A stretch of 64,000 nt of DNA from Nostoc sp. CHAB 5844 (GTDB lineage Bacteria; Cyanobacteriota; Cyanobacteriia; Cyanobacteriales; Nostocaceae): positions 1 to 64,000 of the forward strand of contig NZ_JAIVFW010000024.1 in NCBI RefSeq assembly GCF_020829595.1, given 5' to 3'. The notes below the pieces were generated by a model that worked only from the letters and a program-made list of their open reading frames with translations, ran no database searches and was not told the origin of the DNA. This document shows, piece after piece, positions 45,234 to 54,642 of the stretch; the stretch's first letter is position 1; each line of letters opens with the position of its first letter. A program made the position numbers and the translations under genes.

Positions 45234-46763
45234 ATGGTCAGTCTGCTAGAAAATCCCTTGCGCGTTGGTCTACAACAGCAAGGGATGCCCGAACCCCAAA
45301 TTATAGTGATCTTTGGCGCTTCTGGTGATCTTACCTGGCGCAAACTAGTTCCAGCATTATATAAATTACGGCGGGAACGGCGCGTTCCGCCAGAAATCAC
45401 CATTGTCGGTGTTGCACGTCGGGAATGGAGCCACGACTACTTCCGTGAACAAATGCGTAAAGGCATGGAAGAAGCACACGGTGGTGTTGAGCTAGAAGAA
45501 CTGTGGCAAGACTTCTCTCAAGGTTTGTTCTACTGTTCTGGGGATATAGATAACCCAGAAAGTTATCAAAAACTGAAAAACTTATTAAGCGAATTAGACG
45601 AAAAACGGGGTACACGCGGCAACCGTATGTTCTACCTGTCCGTCGCGCCCAACTTCTTCCCCGAAGCCATCAGACAACTAGGGGAAGGCGGATTGTTAGA
45701 CAATCCATACAAACACCGCTTAGTAATTGAAAAGCCCTTTGGTCGGGACTTAGCTTCTGCCCAGAGCCTCAACGTTGTTGTGCAGAAGTATTGTAAAGAA
45801 AATCAAGTCTATCGCATTGACCACTACTTGGGTAAAGAAACTGTTCAAAACTTGCTTGTGTTCCGCTTTGCCAATGCGATTTTTGAACCATTATGGAACC
45901 GTCAGTTCGTTGACCACGTACAAATCACCGTTGCCGAAACCGTAGGTGTAGAAGACCGAGCTGGTTACTATGAAAAAGCCGGCGCACTCCGAGATATGTT
46001 GCAAAACCACTTGATGCAACTTTACTGCTTGACGGCAATGGAAGCACCCAACTCAATGGATGCTAACAGTATTCGTACAGAGAAAGTAAAGGTACTCCAA
46101 GCTACCCGTCTAGCAGATATCCATAATTTGTCTCGTTCTGCAATTCGTGGTCAATATAGTGCAGGTTGGATGAAAGGACAATCAGTGCCAGGGTATCATC
46201 AAGAACCAGGCGTTGATCCCAACTCCAGTACACCCACTTATGTAGCCATGAAGTTTATGGTGGATAACTGGCGTTGGCAAGGCGTTCCCTTCTACCTGCG
46301 GACTGGCAAACGGATGCCGAAAAAAGTCAGCGAAATTTCCATCCATTTCCGCGAAGTCCCTTCACGGATGTTCCAGTCCGCCGCCCAACAAAGAAACGCC
46401 AACGTATTAGCAATGCGGATTCAACCGAATGAAGGAATTTCTTTGCGTTTTGATGTGAAAATGCCAGGGGCAGAATTCCGCACCCGTTCCGTAGATATGG
46501 ACTTTAGCTACGGTTCCTTCGGGATTGCAGGCACTTCTGATGCTTACGATCGCCTCTTCTTAGATTGTATGATGGGCGACCAAACATTGTTTACACGGGC
46601 CGACGAAGTGGAAGCAGCTTGGCAAATAGTTACCCCCGCGCTTTCCGTTTGGGATGCGCCCGCCGACCCAGCCCTAATTCCCCAGTACGAAGCCGGTACT
46701 TGGGAACCCGCAGAAGCCGAATTGTTGATTAACCAAGACGGCCGTCGCTGGCGCAGACTCTAA
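45234..46763 (+). CDS. zwf: glucose-6-phosphate 1-dehydrogenase
   Basis: First enzyme of the oxidative pentose phosphate pathway, producing NADPH, central to dark metabolism and to reductant supply in heterocysts. '[21 protein letters not shown]' is the NADP site, '[16 protein letters not shown]' the substrate and catalytic His site, and '[19 protein letters not shown]' a further signature. 509 residues, normal. It is separated from tal by about 130 bases containing an inverted AAAAAGT/ACTTTTT tandem run. Confidence 0.96.
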   Translation: MVSLLENPLRVGLQQQGMPEPQIIVIFGASGDLTWRKLVPALYKLRRERRVPPEITIVGVARREWSHDYFREQMRKGMEEAHGGVELEELWQDFSQGLFYCSGDIDNPESYQKLKNLLSELDEKRGTRGNRMFYLSVAPNFFPEAIRQLGEGGLLDNPYKHRLVIEKPFGRDLASAQSLNVVVQKYCKENQVYRIDHYLGKETVQNLLVFRFANAIFEPLWNRQFVDHVQITVAETVGVEDRAGYYEKAGALRDMLQNHLMQLYCLTAMEAPNSMDANSIRTEKVKVLQATRLADIHNLSRSAIRGQYSAGWMKGQSVPGYHQEPGVDPNSSTPTYVAMKFMVDNWRWQGVPFYLRTGKRMPKKVSEISIHFREVPSRMFQSAAQQRNANVLAMRIQPNEGISLRFDVKMPGAEFRTRSVDMDFSYGSFGIAGTSDAYDRLFLDCMMGDQTLFTRADEVEAAWQIVTPALSVWDAPADPALIPQYEAGTWEPAEAELLINQDGRRWRRL

Positions 46764-46768
46764 AAGTA

Positions 46769-46847
46769 TGAAGGCTGAAGGCTAAAGTATGAAAAAATTT
46801 TCAGCCTTCACACTTCATACTTCACACTTCATACTTCACACTTCATA
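46769..46847. repeat. hairpin plus three 14-bp tandem repeats between zwf and opcA
   Basis: TGAAGGCTGAA (46769-46779) and TTCAGCCTTCA (46800-46810) form a perfect 11-bp stem. Overlapping its end are three exact copies of CTTCACACTTCATA (46806-46819, 46820-46833, 46834-46847), ending 11 bases before the opcA start. Confidence 0.8.
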
Positions 46848-46858
46848 CTTTAATTGTT

Positions 46859-48229
46859 ATGACCCAAGCTCCTACAATCTTTTCACTTCAAGCACCCAAG
46901 GACATTTCGCTGAATGAAATCGAAGCGGAACTGAATCAAATTTGGCAAAGTTACGGCATCACAGGTGAAGATGGTGCGCTACCTGCTGCGACTCGTGCCA
47001 CAACTTTTACCTTAGTGGTTTACGAACCAGAAGAAACCCAATACCTATTGTCATCTTTGGGATTCTATAACGGCCCCATCGATGGGATTTTAGGGCCACA
47101 GACAGACATAGCACTGCGGCAAGCGCAACAAAAATATGAACTGCCAGTTTCTGGCACTGCTACACCAGAAACCTTAGCCAAATTGCGGGAAGAATACGCC
47201 AAACGTCAAGGCAATGGAGCCGTTTTGGAAAATGGTAACGGTTCCTATAACTTTAATGCTACCAGCCCCAGAATTGCTGATGAAATTGCTTTACGCAACC
47301 CCTGCCGGATTATTGCCCTATGTCCGATCGCAGGTGATGATGAAGGTGTAAAAGCCCAAGTTTCTGCTTACTGCCCTATCCAAAAGCAATCTTCCAGTAC
47401 TCTGGTTTGTTGCGAATACATCACTCTCTCCGGTACAACTTCGGCTTTAGAAAGAATCGGTGGGATGCTTCCGGCATTATTAATTGGTGGTCTGCCGAAG
47501 TTCCTATGGTGGAAAGCCACTCCCGACCCCAACAACGCATTATTTAAGCGACTGGCAGCAGTTTGCAATAACGTCATCGTTGATTCTTGCAACTTCAACG
47601 AGCCAGAAATTGATTTACTCAGTCTACAAGAGTTAGTAGACGCTAACGTACCTTTAGCTGATTTGAATTGGCGGCGTTTATCAGCATGGCAAGAGTTAAC
47701 AGCGGAAGCTTACGACCCACCCCATCGTCGTGCTGCTTTAAAGGACATTGACCGCGTCACAATTGATTATGAAAAAGGCAACCCTGCCCAAGCACTACTA
47801 TTTTTAGGTTGGTTAGCTAGTCGCTTAGAATGGATGCCGATTTCTTATCAAAAAGAAAGCAATGATTACGATATCATTCGGATTCGCTTTGTGGCTCAAG
47901 ACCAAAAACAAATAGAAGCCGAGTTAGCTGGAGTCCCAGTTGCTGATGCAGGCGATATCTCCGGTGACTTGATTGCCTTAAGGCTGAGTTCAACTAATGC
48001 CAAAGCCGACTGTAGCACAGTAATTTGCTCAGAAACTGGCGGTTGTATGCGGATGGAAACCCACGGAGGCGCTCAATCTGCGGGTTTGTTCCAACAAGTC
48101 AGTTCCCTTTCAGAGCAGAAGGCGGAAGCGTTGCTGAGTCAGCAAGTACAACGCTGGGGACGTGAGACGCTGTTTGAAGACAGCTTGGGAGTTATTGCCC
48201 AAACCGTGAAATTGGCAGTAAAGAGTTAG
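46859..48229 (+). CDS. opcA: glucose-6-phosphate dehydrogenase assembly/allosteric protein OpcA
   Basis: 456 residues. OpcA is required for active G6PDH (Zwf) in cyanobacteria and mediates its redox and allosteric behaviour. Residues 55-120 form a peptidoglycan-binding-like domain ('YLLSSLGFYNGPIDGILG'), followed by the OpcA-specific region 'LPALLIGGLPKFLWWKATPDP' and 'DLNWRRLSAWQELTAEAYDPP'. It has several cysteines. Position directly after zwf matches the known operon. The tandem repeats immediately upstream may affect its translation relative to zwf. Confidence 0.95.
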   Translation: MTQAPTIFSLQAPKDISLNEIEAELNQIWQSYGITGEDGALPAATRATTFTLVVYEPEETQYLLSSLGFYNGPIDGILGPQTDIALRQAQQKYELPVSGTATPETLAKLREEYAKRQGNGAVLENGNGSYNFNATSPRIADEIALRNPCRIIALCPIAGDDEGVKAQVSAYCPIQKQSSSTLVCCEYITLSGTTSALERIGGMLPALLIGGLPKFLWWKATPDPNNALFKRLAAVCNNVIVDSCNFNEPEIDLLSLQELVDANVPLADLNWRRLSAWQELTAEAYDPPHRRAALKDIDRVTIDYEKGNPAQALLFLGWLASRLEWMPISYQKESNDYDIIRIRFVAQDQKQIEAELAGVPVADAGDISGDLIALRLSSTNAKADCSTVICSETGGCMRMETHGGAQSAGLFQQVSSLSEQKAEALLSQQVQRWGRETLFEDSLGVIAQTVKLAVKS

Positions 48230-48248
48230 TTTAGAACTTCTTATAAAA

Positions 48249-48280
48249 CCTCCCAATATTTAGAATTGGGAGGCTTTTTT
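48249..48280 (+). terminator. rho-independent terminator of the zwf-opcA operon
   Basis: A perfect 9-bp stem CCTCCCAAT / ATTGGGAGG followed by C and six T, 20 bases after the opcA stop. Confidence 0.92.
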
Positions 48281-48531
48281 ATGTTGAGCTATTTAATTGT
48301 TTCTGTTTGTAAAGGAGAAATGCGATCGCATTGCCAACTAGTATTCTAGAAGCGCACAATCTACTCCAAACAATGATACCAAAAACGAATGTGGCGTTAG
48401 ATGCTGGTGCAAATGGTCAGCCGAAAGTATTGTTGCTTGAACTATAACCCAGAGAGCGATCGCCAAGCTACGTTTTGAAGATTATGAACGCCATGCTAAA
48501 CGTCGCAATTAGTAGAATTAGCATCTATTGA

Positions 48532-48747
48532 TTTATCAAAATAGAATTCAGGAGTCAGGAGTCAGAATTCAGCATGAATTCTGTACGACTGGCGGATGAA
48601 TAAGCGGGTTTAAAACCCCCGCTAAATCTTCAATTTAGTGGTCTTCAATTAGCGCAAAGTCTGAGCGGAGGCTTCCTCCGATCAGAACTTTGTAAGAAAG
48701 TGGCGGGTCTGAATCCCCCACGCTCTTGTTCTGACTCCTGAATTCTG
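48532..48747. repeat. snap-back MITE-like element, copy 1
   Basis: AGAATTCAGGAGTCAG (48543-48558) is exactly inverted at 48731-48746. The interior has a GCGGGTTT/AAACCCCCGC type hairpin and CTAAATCTTCAATTTAG. TTTATCAAAAT precedes the left end. Related copies are at 52853-53045 and 57599-57780, with a solo end at 55825-55850. Confidence 0.75.
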
Positions 48748-48768
48748 ACGAATGTATTCTTCTTCAAG

Positions 48769-49359
48769 TTACTCCGAAACTCCTTTAAGAAAGAAATGTA
48801 AAGCACGACGAACATATTCTTCCCATGATTCTGCTGTTGGTTGAAAGATGAGCGCATAAAGCATAATTGCACTCATAGTGTCAAAAACTAATCCAGGATC
48901 TAAATCTGCTTGAATTTCATTTCTGGCTTTGGCTCGTTCAAGCACAACAGCAAAGGCTTGTCTACGTGGTTGCAGATATTTTGTCCAGTAGATTTGAGCA
49001 AACTGAGAATTGCTGGATGCGCTGCTGATAATCATGGCAACAGTCTTACGTCCCAAAGCAGTCAGGGTGATTTGCGCTGCATTTTGGATCAATTCATCAA
49101 GATCAACCCAAAGATTACCTGTGTTCGGAATGACAACATCTTGCCTCACACTCTCAATTGCATCTGCAACTAGTTCTTCTTTACCTGAGTAGCGTCGGTA
49201 AATAGTCGGTTTGCCAACTTTAGCACGGACAGCGATCGCATCAATACTCATGGCATCAAAACCAACTTCTGCCAGCAATTCTAAAGTTGCTTGCAATATG
49301 GCTTCATGGGCTTGCGTACTTCGGGGTCTTCCTTGTGACTTTTTAGGTGTGTTACTCAT
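48769..49359 (-). CDS. TetR-family transcriptional regulator
   Basis: 196 residues: N-terminal helix-turn-helix 'ILQATLELLAEVGFDAMSIDAIAVRAKVGKPTIYRRYSGKEEL' spans about residues 18-62 and is canonical TetR. The C-terminal ligand domain is of the TetR_C type that begins 'ESVRQDVVIPNTG'. The gene is divergent from the Coq4-like gene at 49503. The palindrome at 49374-49394, 15 bases from its start codon, is the likely operator controlling both directions. The ligand is unknown. Confidence 0.9.
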   Translation of the reverse strand: MSNTPKKSQGRPRSTQAHEAILQATLELLAEVGFDAMSIDAIAVRAKVGKPTIYRRYSGKEELVADAIESVRQDVVIPNTGNLWVDLDELIQNAAQITLTALGRKTVAMIISSASSNSQFAQIYWTKYLQPRRQAFAVVLERAKARNEIQADLDPGLVFDTMSAIMLYALIFQPTAESWEEYVRRALHFFLKGVSE

Positions 49360-49373
49360 AGGTGTTATTATAG

Positions 49374-49394
49374 TTTACGAAACTGTATCGTAAA
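49374..49394. promoter_or_regulatory. probable TetR operator
   Basis: TTTACGA-AACTGTA-TCGTAAA: perfect 7-bp arms around a 7-base centre, in the divergent promoter region between the tetR-type gene and the Coq4-like gene. Confidence 0.7.
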
Positions 49395-49441
49395 TAATTA
49401 GAAGTTTTACTATATCCGTCCTAAATGATTCGTGAGAAATA

Positions 49442-49474
49442 AGATCCCCGACTTCGTTGAGAAGTCGGGGATCT
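49442..49474. repeat. perfect 14-bp hairpin (AGATCCCCGACTTC)
   Basis: AGATCCCCGACTTC, loop GTTGA, then the exact complement. The same hairpin with loop TTTGA is at 55319-55351. It lies in the leader of the Coq4-like gene, 29 bases before its ATG, so it could affect that mRNA. Confidence 0.85.
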
Positions 49475-49502
49475 GGACACTTAAACAATTAGAGATTTTA
49501 CT

Positions 49503-50009
49503 ATGAGCAAATTTCCTCGCCCTGACTATACAGATAAACACAGCACCCAAACTCTTCAGCAAGGACTAGATGAATACTATGCAGTGAATCCAAATATTAC
49601 TAATCCGCAAGAATTACCACCAGAATTTGGCAAAATTTTGCTGGCGCACGATGTTAGTCATGTCACCTACGGTTGTGATACAGGAATGTATGATGAACTT
49701 AAGTTATTGCCGCTGACTTGGTGGACAAGCAACTACAAATTTCGTGATCACTTACGCACGTTCAAAGATCCAACCATCAGCCCAGCAATTCGGATTATGT
49801 ATGATGACTTGATTCAGCAGCATGGAGTTTTGTGGTTATACAGTTCAATTTTCTTAACTTTGCCACAGTTATTACCAGAATTAACTTTTATGTGGTTTAA
49901 AACGCGTCAGCGTCAAAATGATGTCCCATTTTTGAATTTTGATCCATTATTAGAGCGATCGCTCTTAGAAATTCGTCAAGAATTTGACCTTTTGCCTTTC
50001 ATAAAATAA
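49503..50009 (+). CDS. Coq4-like protein
   Basis: 168 residues with 'ILLAHDVSHVTYGCDT': the H-D-x-x-H metal site that characterises the ubiquinone-biosynthesis scaffold/decarboxylase Coq4, and a downstream helical part. Cyanobacteria make plastoquinone, not ubiquinone, so the actual substrate is unclear. It is divergent from and probably repressed by the TetR regulator, and is followed after 11 bases by an Uma2-family gene. Assignment rests on the motif and size. Confidence 0.6.
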   Translation: MSKFPRPDYTDKHSTQTLQQGLDEYYAVNPNITNPQELPPEFGKILLAHDVSHVTYGCDTGMYDELKLLPLTWWTSNYKFRDHLRTFKDPTISPAIRIMYDDLIQQHGVLWLYSSIFLTLPQLLPELTFMWFKTRQRQNDVPFLNFDPLLERSLLEIRQEFDLLPFIK

Positions 50010-50020
50010 AACCTAAAACA

Positions 50021-50584
50021 ATGACTGCTTCGCCCTCCAAAATTCTGACTCTTGAAGAATTCCTCAAGCTACCCGAACTGGAGAATTCTCCAGCGTGGGA
50101 GTACGTGGATGGAGTTGTCATGCAAAAGCCAATGCCGAAAACCCGACACTCTATTTTACAGAAACGTTTGTTGATTGAAATTGATAGTCATAGCGATGAT
50201 TACACAGCACTACCAGAACTGCGATGCACTTTTGCGGGACGTTCCGTTGTACCTGACATTGCAGTAATTGCGTGGAATCGAATTCCCATCAATGAGAAAG
50301 GAGAGCCAGAAGATAATTTTACGCAAGCGCCCGATTGGACAATTGAAATTCTTTCGCCTGAGCAAAAAGTCACCCGCGTCATCGACAACATACTGCACTG
50401 TCTCAAGCATGGTTGTCAGTTAGGCTGGATGCTTGATCCCGATGATTATTCTGTCCTCATTTTTGCGCCTGGAAAAGAACTAGAGGTTTGTCGAGGAAAT
50501 TCCATTCTTCCAGTACTAAAAGGTGTTAACTTCACACTGACAGCAGAGCGAGTCTTTGCATGGTTGCAAGTGATGAAACGATAA
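50021..50584 (+). CDS. Uma2-family PD-(D/E)XK-like nuclease
   Basis: 187 residues, complete: 'LTLEEFLKLPELENSPAWEYVDG' N-terminus, catalytic Asp in 'VVPDIAVIAW', 'DWTIEILSPEQ' (E-x-L-S-P signature) and the C-terminal 'LGWMLDPDDYSVLIFAPG'. The Lys of the canonical motif is replaced by Gln in 'SPEQKVTRV', a change seen often in the family. Uma2 genes are massively multiplied in cyanobacteria and their role is unknown. It begins 11 bases after the Coq4-like gene, so probably co-transcribed. Confidence 0.85.
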   Translation: MTASPSKILTLEEFLKLPELENSPAWEYVDGVVMQKPMPKTRHSILQKRLLIEIDSHSDDYTALPELRCTFAGRSVVPDIAVIAWNRIPINEKGEPEDNFTQAPDWTIEILSPEQKVTRVIDNILHCLKHGCQLGWMLDPDDYSVLIFAPGKELEVCRGNSILPVLKGVNFTLTAERVFAWLQVMKR

Positions 50585-50688
50585 TTAAAATTTACGCGTC
50601 AGCAGTGAGCAAGTATAGTCCAACTAGAAAAAGCTATTTTTTTATACTACAATCTCTGCTTGAATACGCCTAAAATTTTTAACTAAAA

Positions 50689-51831
50689 ATGACCATTATC
50701 AAATCGTTGCAAAAACGCAATCTTTATCGTTTTGATCCTATTGCATATTTATTACTGGAAAAATTTAAGCTTTCTCCCTTGGGATTTGGGCTATTAGGCA
50801 TTGCAATAGGTAGTGGAATTTATTTAATTACTGCTTGGGTAAGCAATACATTGTGGTTGCCACTTGGGCAGAAGGGACTGCTTCAAGATGTATTTCCCTG
50901 GATATGGGTACTGTTAATTAATCCCGTTGTTCTGGGCTATTATTTATGGAGTTTTCAGGGTATAGATTCTGTAATTCAGGAACTTGAAGAATCTGATGTA
51001 TTAGAAATTGACGAATCAGAAATACAAGCAATAAATCAGATTACTTTCAATGCTTATAAACCTAAATGGCGTAAGTTTTTAGCGTTTATTAGTGCTGTGA
51101 TTTTTAGTAGTTTTGTCTTTGTGACTCGGTTTGGATTAAAAAATAGTTGGACTAGTTCACATCCTCTACCAATTTTAATAGTTACAATTACTACCTTGAT
51201 ATTAGTTTATATAGGTAGTATGTTAATTCTCAACCTTGTTAGTAATATATGGATACTTCATAGCATTTTAAGAAGAGAATTAGAAAGAAAAGAGTTTAAC
51301 ATTAATCCTCTACACCCTGATCGTTGTGGTGGACTCCGTTCTCTGAGTGATTATGCGCTAAAAACTGCTTATTTAGCAGGTGTTTTAGGTATTATGGTTG
51401 GCTTTATTGAGTATCAGTTCATCACGCGAGGTACTGGACAAAATTATTGGTTTGTTCACTTAATTATTCCCCTAGATGTTTTATTGTCTATAATATGTTT
51501 TTTTGGCCCTTTATTGGCGGCTCACAGAGGCATGAAAAAAGCAAAAGAAGAGCTTTTACACGAAATTGCGCGGCAGTTTCAAGTTGATTACTCCAAAATT
51601 CATGCCAGCCTGACTGGTGATGCAGAAACTCTGAAACAGGGTACAGAAAAAATTAAGAACCTACGAGCTTTCTACTCTTTAACTGACAAATTTCCAGTTT
51701 GGCCTTTTGATGTTCAAACTTTTCGTCAGTTTTTGCTAACTGTTTCTACACCTCTGCTTCCTCTTTTAATTGGTATAGTTCAGAAATTGATACCGATACT
51801 GCTCAAGAAATGGGGCATTAATTTTAGTTAG
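50689..51831 (+). CDS. multi-pass membrane protein of unknown function
   Basis: 380 residues with about six to eight hydrophobic segments (near 30-55, 68-88, 128-145, 160-190, 235-255, 265-285, 345-370). Between segments is a cytosolic-looking stretch 'FNINPLHPDRCGGLRSLSDYALKTAYL' containing H-P-D-x-C-G-G-L, a pattern I recall from uncharacterised membrane proteins. No transporter signature is visible. Preceded by a weak ribosome site only. Confidence 0.6.
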   Translation: MTIIKSLQKRNLYRFDPIAYLLLEKFKLSPLGFGLLGIAIGSGIYLITAWVSNTLWLPLGQKGLLQDVFPWIWVLLINPVVLGYYLWSFQGIDSVIQELEESDVLEIDESEIQAINQITFNAYKPKWRKFLAFISAVIFSSFVFVTRFGLKNSWTSSHPLPILIVTITTLILVYIGSMLILNLVSNIWILHSILRRELERKEFNINPLHPDRCGGLRSLSDYALKTAYLAGVLGIMVGFIEYQFITRGTGQNYWFVHLIIPLDVLLSIICFFGPLLAAHRGMKKAKEELLHEIARQFQVDYSKIHASLTGDAETLKQGTEKIKNLRAFYSLTDKFPVWPFDVQTFRQFLLTVSTPLLPLLIGIVQKLIPILLKKWGINFS

Positions 51832-51854
51832 AAACTTATTTGTGGGACAGTAAA

Positions 51855-52703
51855 TTAAGATTTTTCACTAAGTAAGACTAGCTGATCTAACTGATACTGC
51901 ATCTTACTTACAACCAAGTTGTAGCATTCATCGACATAACTGCGATCGCTGGCGGCTTCTCTGCCGTAGCGTTCAAATACAATCGGTGGACAAACTTGTG
52001 TGTGGATAGATACAGGGAACGGAATATTAGGAAGTGGGCCAATAGATAATCCCCAAGGCCAACCCAAATAAATTGGAAACACCACCGGATCAATATTAAA
52101 TAGCCAAGGCATTCCCCATTCATGGAGTTGGTGGACAATTTTGTAAATGTCAGCCAATACAATTAAGGTATCGTGCGCCCCCACAGAAATCACAGGCACT
52201 ATCGGCACATTTTCCCGCAGCGCTAACTTGATAAATGCGTGCCGTCCAGCAAAATAAATCTTATTTCTTAAATAATGGGGTCGAAACACATCTTCGGCTC
52301 CACCAGGATAAACCAGCACACTCGCACCAGAACGCAAAGCAGAGTATGCCATTTTGGGATGAGCCATGATAGCTCCCATTTTGGCAGCCAGTTGTGCCAG
52401 TGGTGGACTAACCTCCCAAACTGTGGGATGCATCAAACCATATACTGGTTGTTCTACACCAAAGCGATGAAACCAGTCATACATCAGCATCAGCATATCG
52501 GGAGCCGAAAGTCCACCATTATGAGAACCAACAAACAAAACTTTTTGCTGAGGTGAAACATGATGCCAACCGCTAGTTTGCACTCGAAAATAGTAACGAT
52601 ATAAAAAGCCCAATAGAGGCATCATGGATTTGATAAAGTTTGGATCTCGCTCATCCAAAGACCAACCGAGTTTTTTTGCCAATTTGTGTTGCTTTTGTAA
52701 CAT
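51855..52703 (-). CDS. lysophospholipid acyltransferase family protein
   Basis: 282 residues of the PlsC/LPLAT superfamily. The catalytic H-x4-D motif is in 'FVGSHNGGLSAPDMLMLMYDW', and the substrate block is 'VLVYPGGAEDVFRP'. 'NVPIVPVISVGAHDTLI' follows. The pattern is closer to the monoacylglycerol/diacylglycerol acyltransferase-like branch than to PlsC itself, so the acceptor lipid is uncertain. It probably associates with the membrane through its hydrophobic N-terminal part. Convergent with the membrane protein gene at 50689. Confidence 0.8.
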   Translation of the reverse strand: MLQKQHKLAKKLGWSLDERDPNFIKSMMPLLGFLYRYYFRVQTSGWHHVSPQQKVLFVGSHNGGLSAPDMLMLMYDWFHRFGVEQPVYGLMHPTVWEVSPPLAQLAAKMGAIMAHPKMAYSALRSGASVLVYPGGAEDVFRPHYLRNKIYFAGRHAFIKLALRENVPIVPVISVGAHDTLIVLADIYKIVHQLHEWGMPWLFNIDPVVFPIYLGWPWGLSIGPLPNIPFPVSIHTQVCPPIVFERYGREAASDRSYVDECYNLVVSKMQYQLDQLVLLSEKS

Positions 52704-52852
52704 TCAGGAATCTTAACAGTATTTATAAAAGTCTGGCTAAACTCTGTTAATAGACTTTTTTGTGGTTATAAAACAAACATACCTAAATATGGGGCGTTTT
52801 TGGCTCATCCTTAATTGCAGAAAATTTCTGATTGAAGAAGAATTCAGAAGTC

Positions 52853-53045
52853 AGAATTCAGGAGTCAGAACAAGAAAGTGGGGTAAAAGACCATAGAAAC
52901 AATTGAAGACCACTAAATCTTCGATTCAGTGAGGTGTTTCACCGTTTATTCATCTATCAATCGTAACTCAGATAAATTCTGTAGACGCGAAGCGGCTTCC
53001 CGTAGGGTATTCTGGGTCTTGAGTCCTGAATTCTGTTTTGATAAA
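52853..53045. repeat. snap-back MITE-like element, copy 2
   Basis: Left AGAATTCAGGAGTCAG (52853-52868), right TTGAGTCCTGAATTCT (53019-53034, two mismatches) followed by GTTTTGATAAA. The interior contains ATCTTCGATTCAGTGAGG and GAAGCGGCTTCC. It occupies much of the 408-base gap before ddl. Confidence 0.7.
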
Positions 53046-53111
53046 GGAAAATATAGCAACTTCAGCAGGTTGTGATACGCTATCTGCGATAGGAATGTAG
53101 AGGAACCGAAA

Positions 53112-54212
53112 ATGACTAAGGTAAGGGTGGGATTGTTATTTGGCGGACGTTCTGGAGAACATGAAGTGTCGATTAGTTCGGCAAGGGCGATCGCTAAAGC
53201 CTTAAGTGCAGAGCAAAATACTAGTAAGTACCAAATCCTGCCTTTCTACATTCAAAAAGATGGACGTTGGTTAGCCGGAGACGCACCCCAAAAAGTATTA
53301 GGTTCTGGTAAGCCATTACTTGAATCTGAAAACTCTGCAAACCCAGAGCAAAATCAACTCACCAATTCCCAAACCCAAACGCTGGAACGTTGGCAGTCTC
53401 CTTCCCAAGTTGCAGAAGTGGATGTTTGGTTTCCCATTCTCCACGGCCCCAACGGGGAAGACGGCACAATTCAAGGTTTACTGACATTGATGCAAGTTCC
53501 CTTTGTCGGTTCTGGGGTGTTAGGTTCGGCATTGGGGATGGATAAGATTGCGATGAAAATGGCATTCGAGCAAGCAGGACTGCCCCAGGTTAAATATAAA
53601 GCGTTAACCAGAGCGCAAATTTGGTCAAATCCTTGTGTATTTCCTAAACTGTGCGATGAGATAGAAACAACATTGGGCTATCCTTGTTTTGTCAAACCTG
53701 CTAACTTGGGTTCATCGGTAGGTATTGCCAAAGTGCGATCGCGCTCAGAATTAGAAACTGCACTCGACCAAGCCGCTAGTTACGACCGTCGCATCATTGT
53801 TGAGGCGGGAGTGGTCGCCAGAGAAGTAGAATGTGCCGTATTGGGTAACGACCAACCCCAAGCCTCGGTAGTTGGTGAAATCACCTTTGACAGCGATTTT
53901 TATGATTACGAAACTAAATATACAGAAGGTAGAGCAGATTTATTAATTCCAGCACCACTTCCAGATCATATCAGCCATAAAATTCAAGATATGGCGTTAC
54001 GAGCCTTTGCAGCAGTTGATGCCGCAGGATTAGCCAGAGTAGATTTCTTTTATGTAGAAGCAACAGGGGAAATATTAATTAACGAAATCAATACCTTACC
54101 TGGCTTTACTGCTACGAGTATGTATCCTCAACTCTGGTCACATAGCGGCGTATATTTTCCCGAATTAGTGGATAGATTGATACAACTAGCTTTAGAAAGA
54201 CATTCTGGTTAG
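53112..54212 (+). CDS. ddl: D-alanine--D-alanine ligase
   Basis: An ATP-grasp ligase making the D-Ala-D-Ala end of peptidoglycan precursors. Motifs: '[16 protein letters not shown]' at the N-terminus, '[14 protein letters not shown]', '[17 protein letters not shown]', '[15 protein letters not shown]' and '[18 protein letters not shown]', the set that defines Ddl. 366 residues, normal for the DdlA-like form. Start ATG at 53112. Confidence 0.95.
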   Translation: MTKVRVGLLFGGRSGEHEVSISSARAIAKALSAEQNTSKYQILPFYIQKDGRWLAGDAPQKVLGSGKPLLESENSANPEQNQLTNSQTQTLERWQSPSQVAEVDVWFPILHGPNGEDGTIQGLLTLMQVPFVGSGVLGSALGMDKIAMKMAFEQAGLPQVKYKALTRAQIWSNPCVFPKLCDEIETTLGYPCFVKPANLGSSVGIAKVRSRSELETALDQAASYDRRIIVEAGVVAREVECAVLGNDQPQASVVGEITFDSDFYDYETKYTEGRADLLIPAPLPDHISHKIQDMALRAFAAVDAAGLARVDFFYVEATGEILINEINTLPGFTATSMYPQLWSHSGVYFPELVDRLIQLALERHSG

Positions 54213-54440
54213 AGAAGCGATTAATCGCGTCTGTACAAGAGAGTGCTGAGGAGCCAGTGCGTTGGGGAGACAGCGCTGTGGGCGGCTTTGTCACGCCACT
54301 TGCTACAACGGGGAGGCAGCCGTGTGGGCGGGTTTCCCGACTTGAACGGACTGCCGTGGGAACCCCCGCAACGCAGTGGCTCGACTTGAAGCGACTGTCG
54401 TCGGGTTAAGAGCGTTGTAGCAACTGGCGTTGCTGAGTAG
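54213..54440. repeat. GC-rich dispersed palindrome block
   Basis: Begins with a half copy of the GCGATTAATCGCGTCTGTAC palindrome, then GC-rich inverted motifs like those at 32230-32560 (GTGCGTTGGGGAGAC, GGTTAAGAGCGTTG occur in both). Contains the 14-mer TTGCTACAACGGGG shared with the maturase insertion. Nothing coding. Confidence 0.7.
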
Positions 54441-54642
54441 AAGATTCTATTCCTTCTGCCTCCTGCTTCCTGCCTTTTACTAGAAATTTGCCAAAAGTAT
54501 TGATTTTTGAAGAAAAGATGAGATTTAGTTACTAATGATTTAGACAAGAGTCTCTTTATGCCAAAATCTGGCTATGGATACTTGATAACTTACTCCTTAG
54601 GTACAATCATGGGACAGAAGGGGTACAAATCTAAAAGTGATC

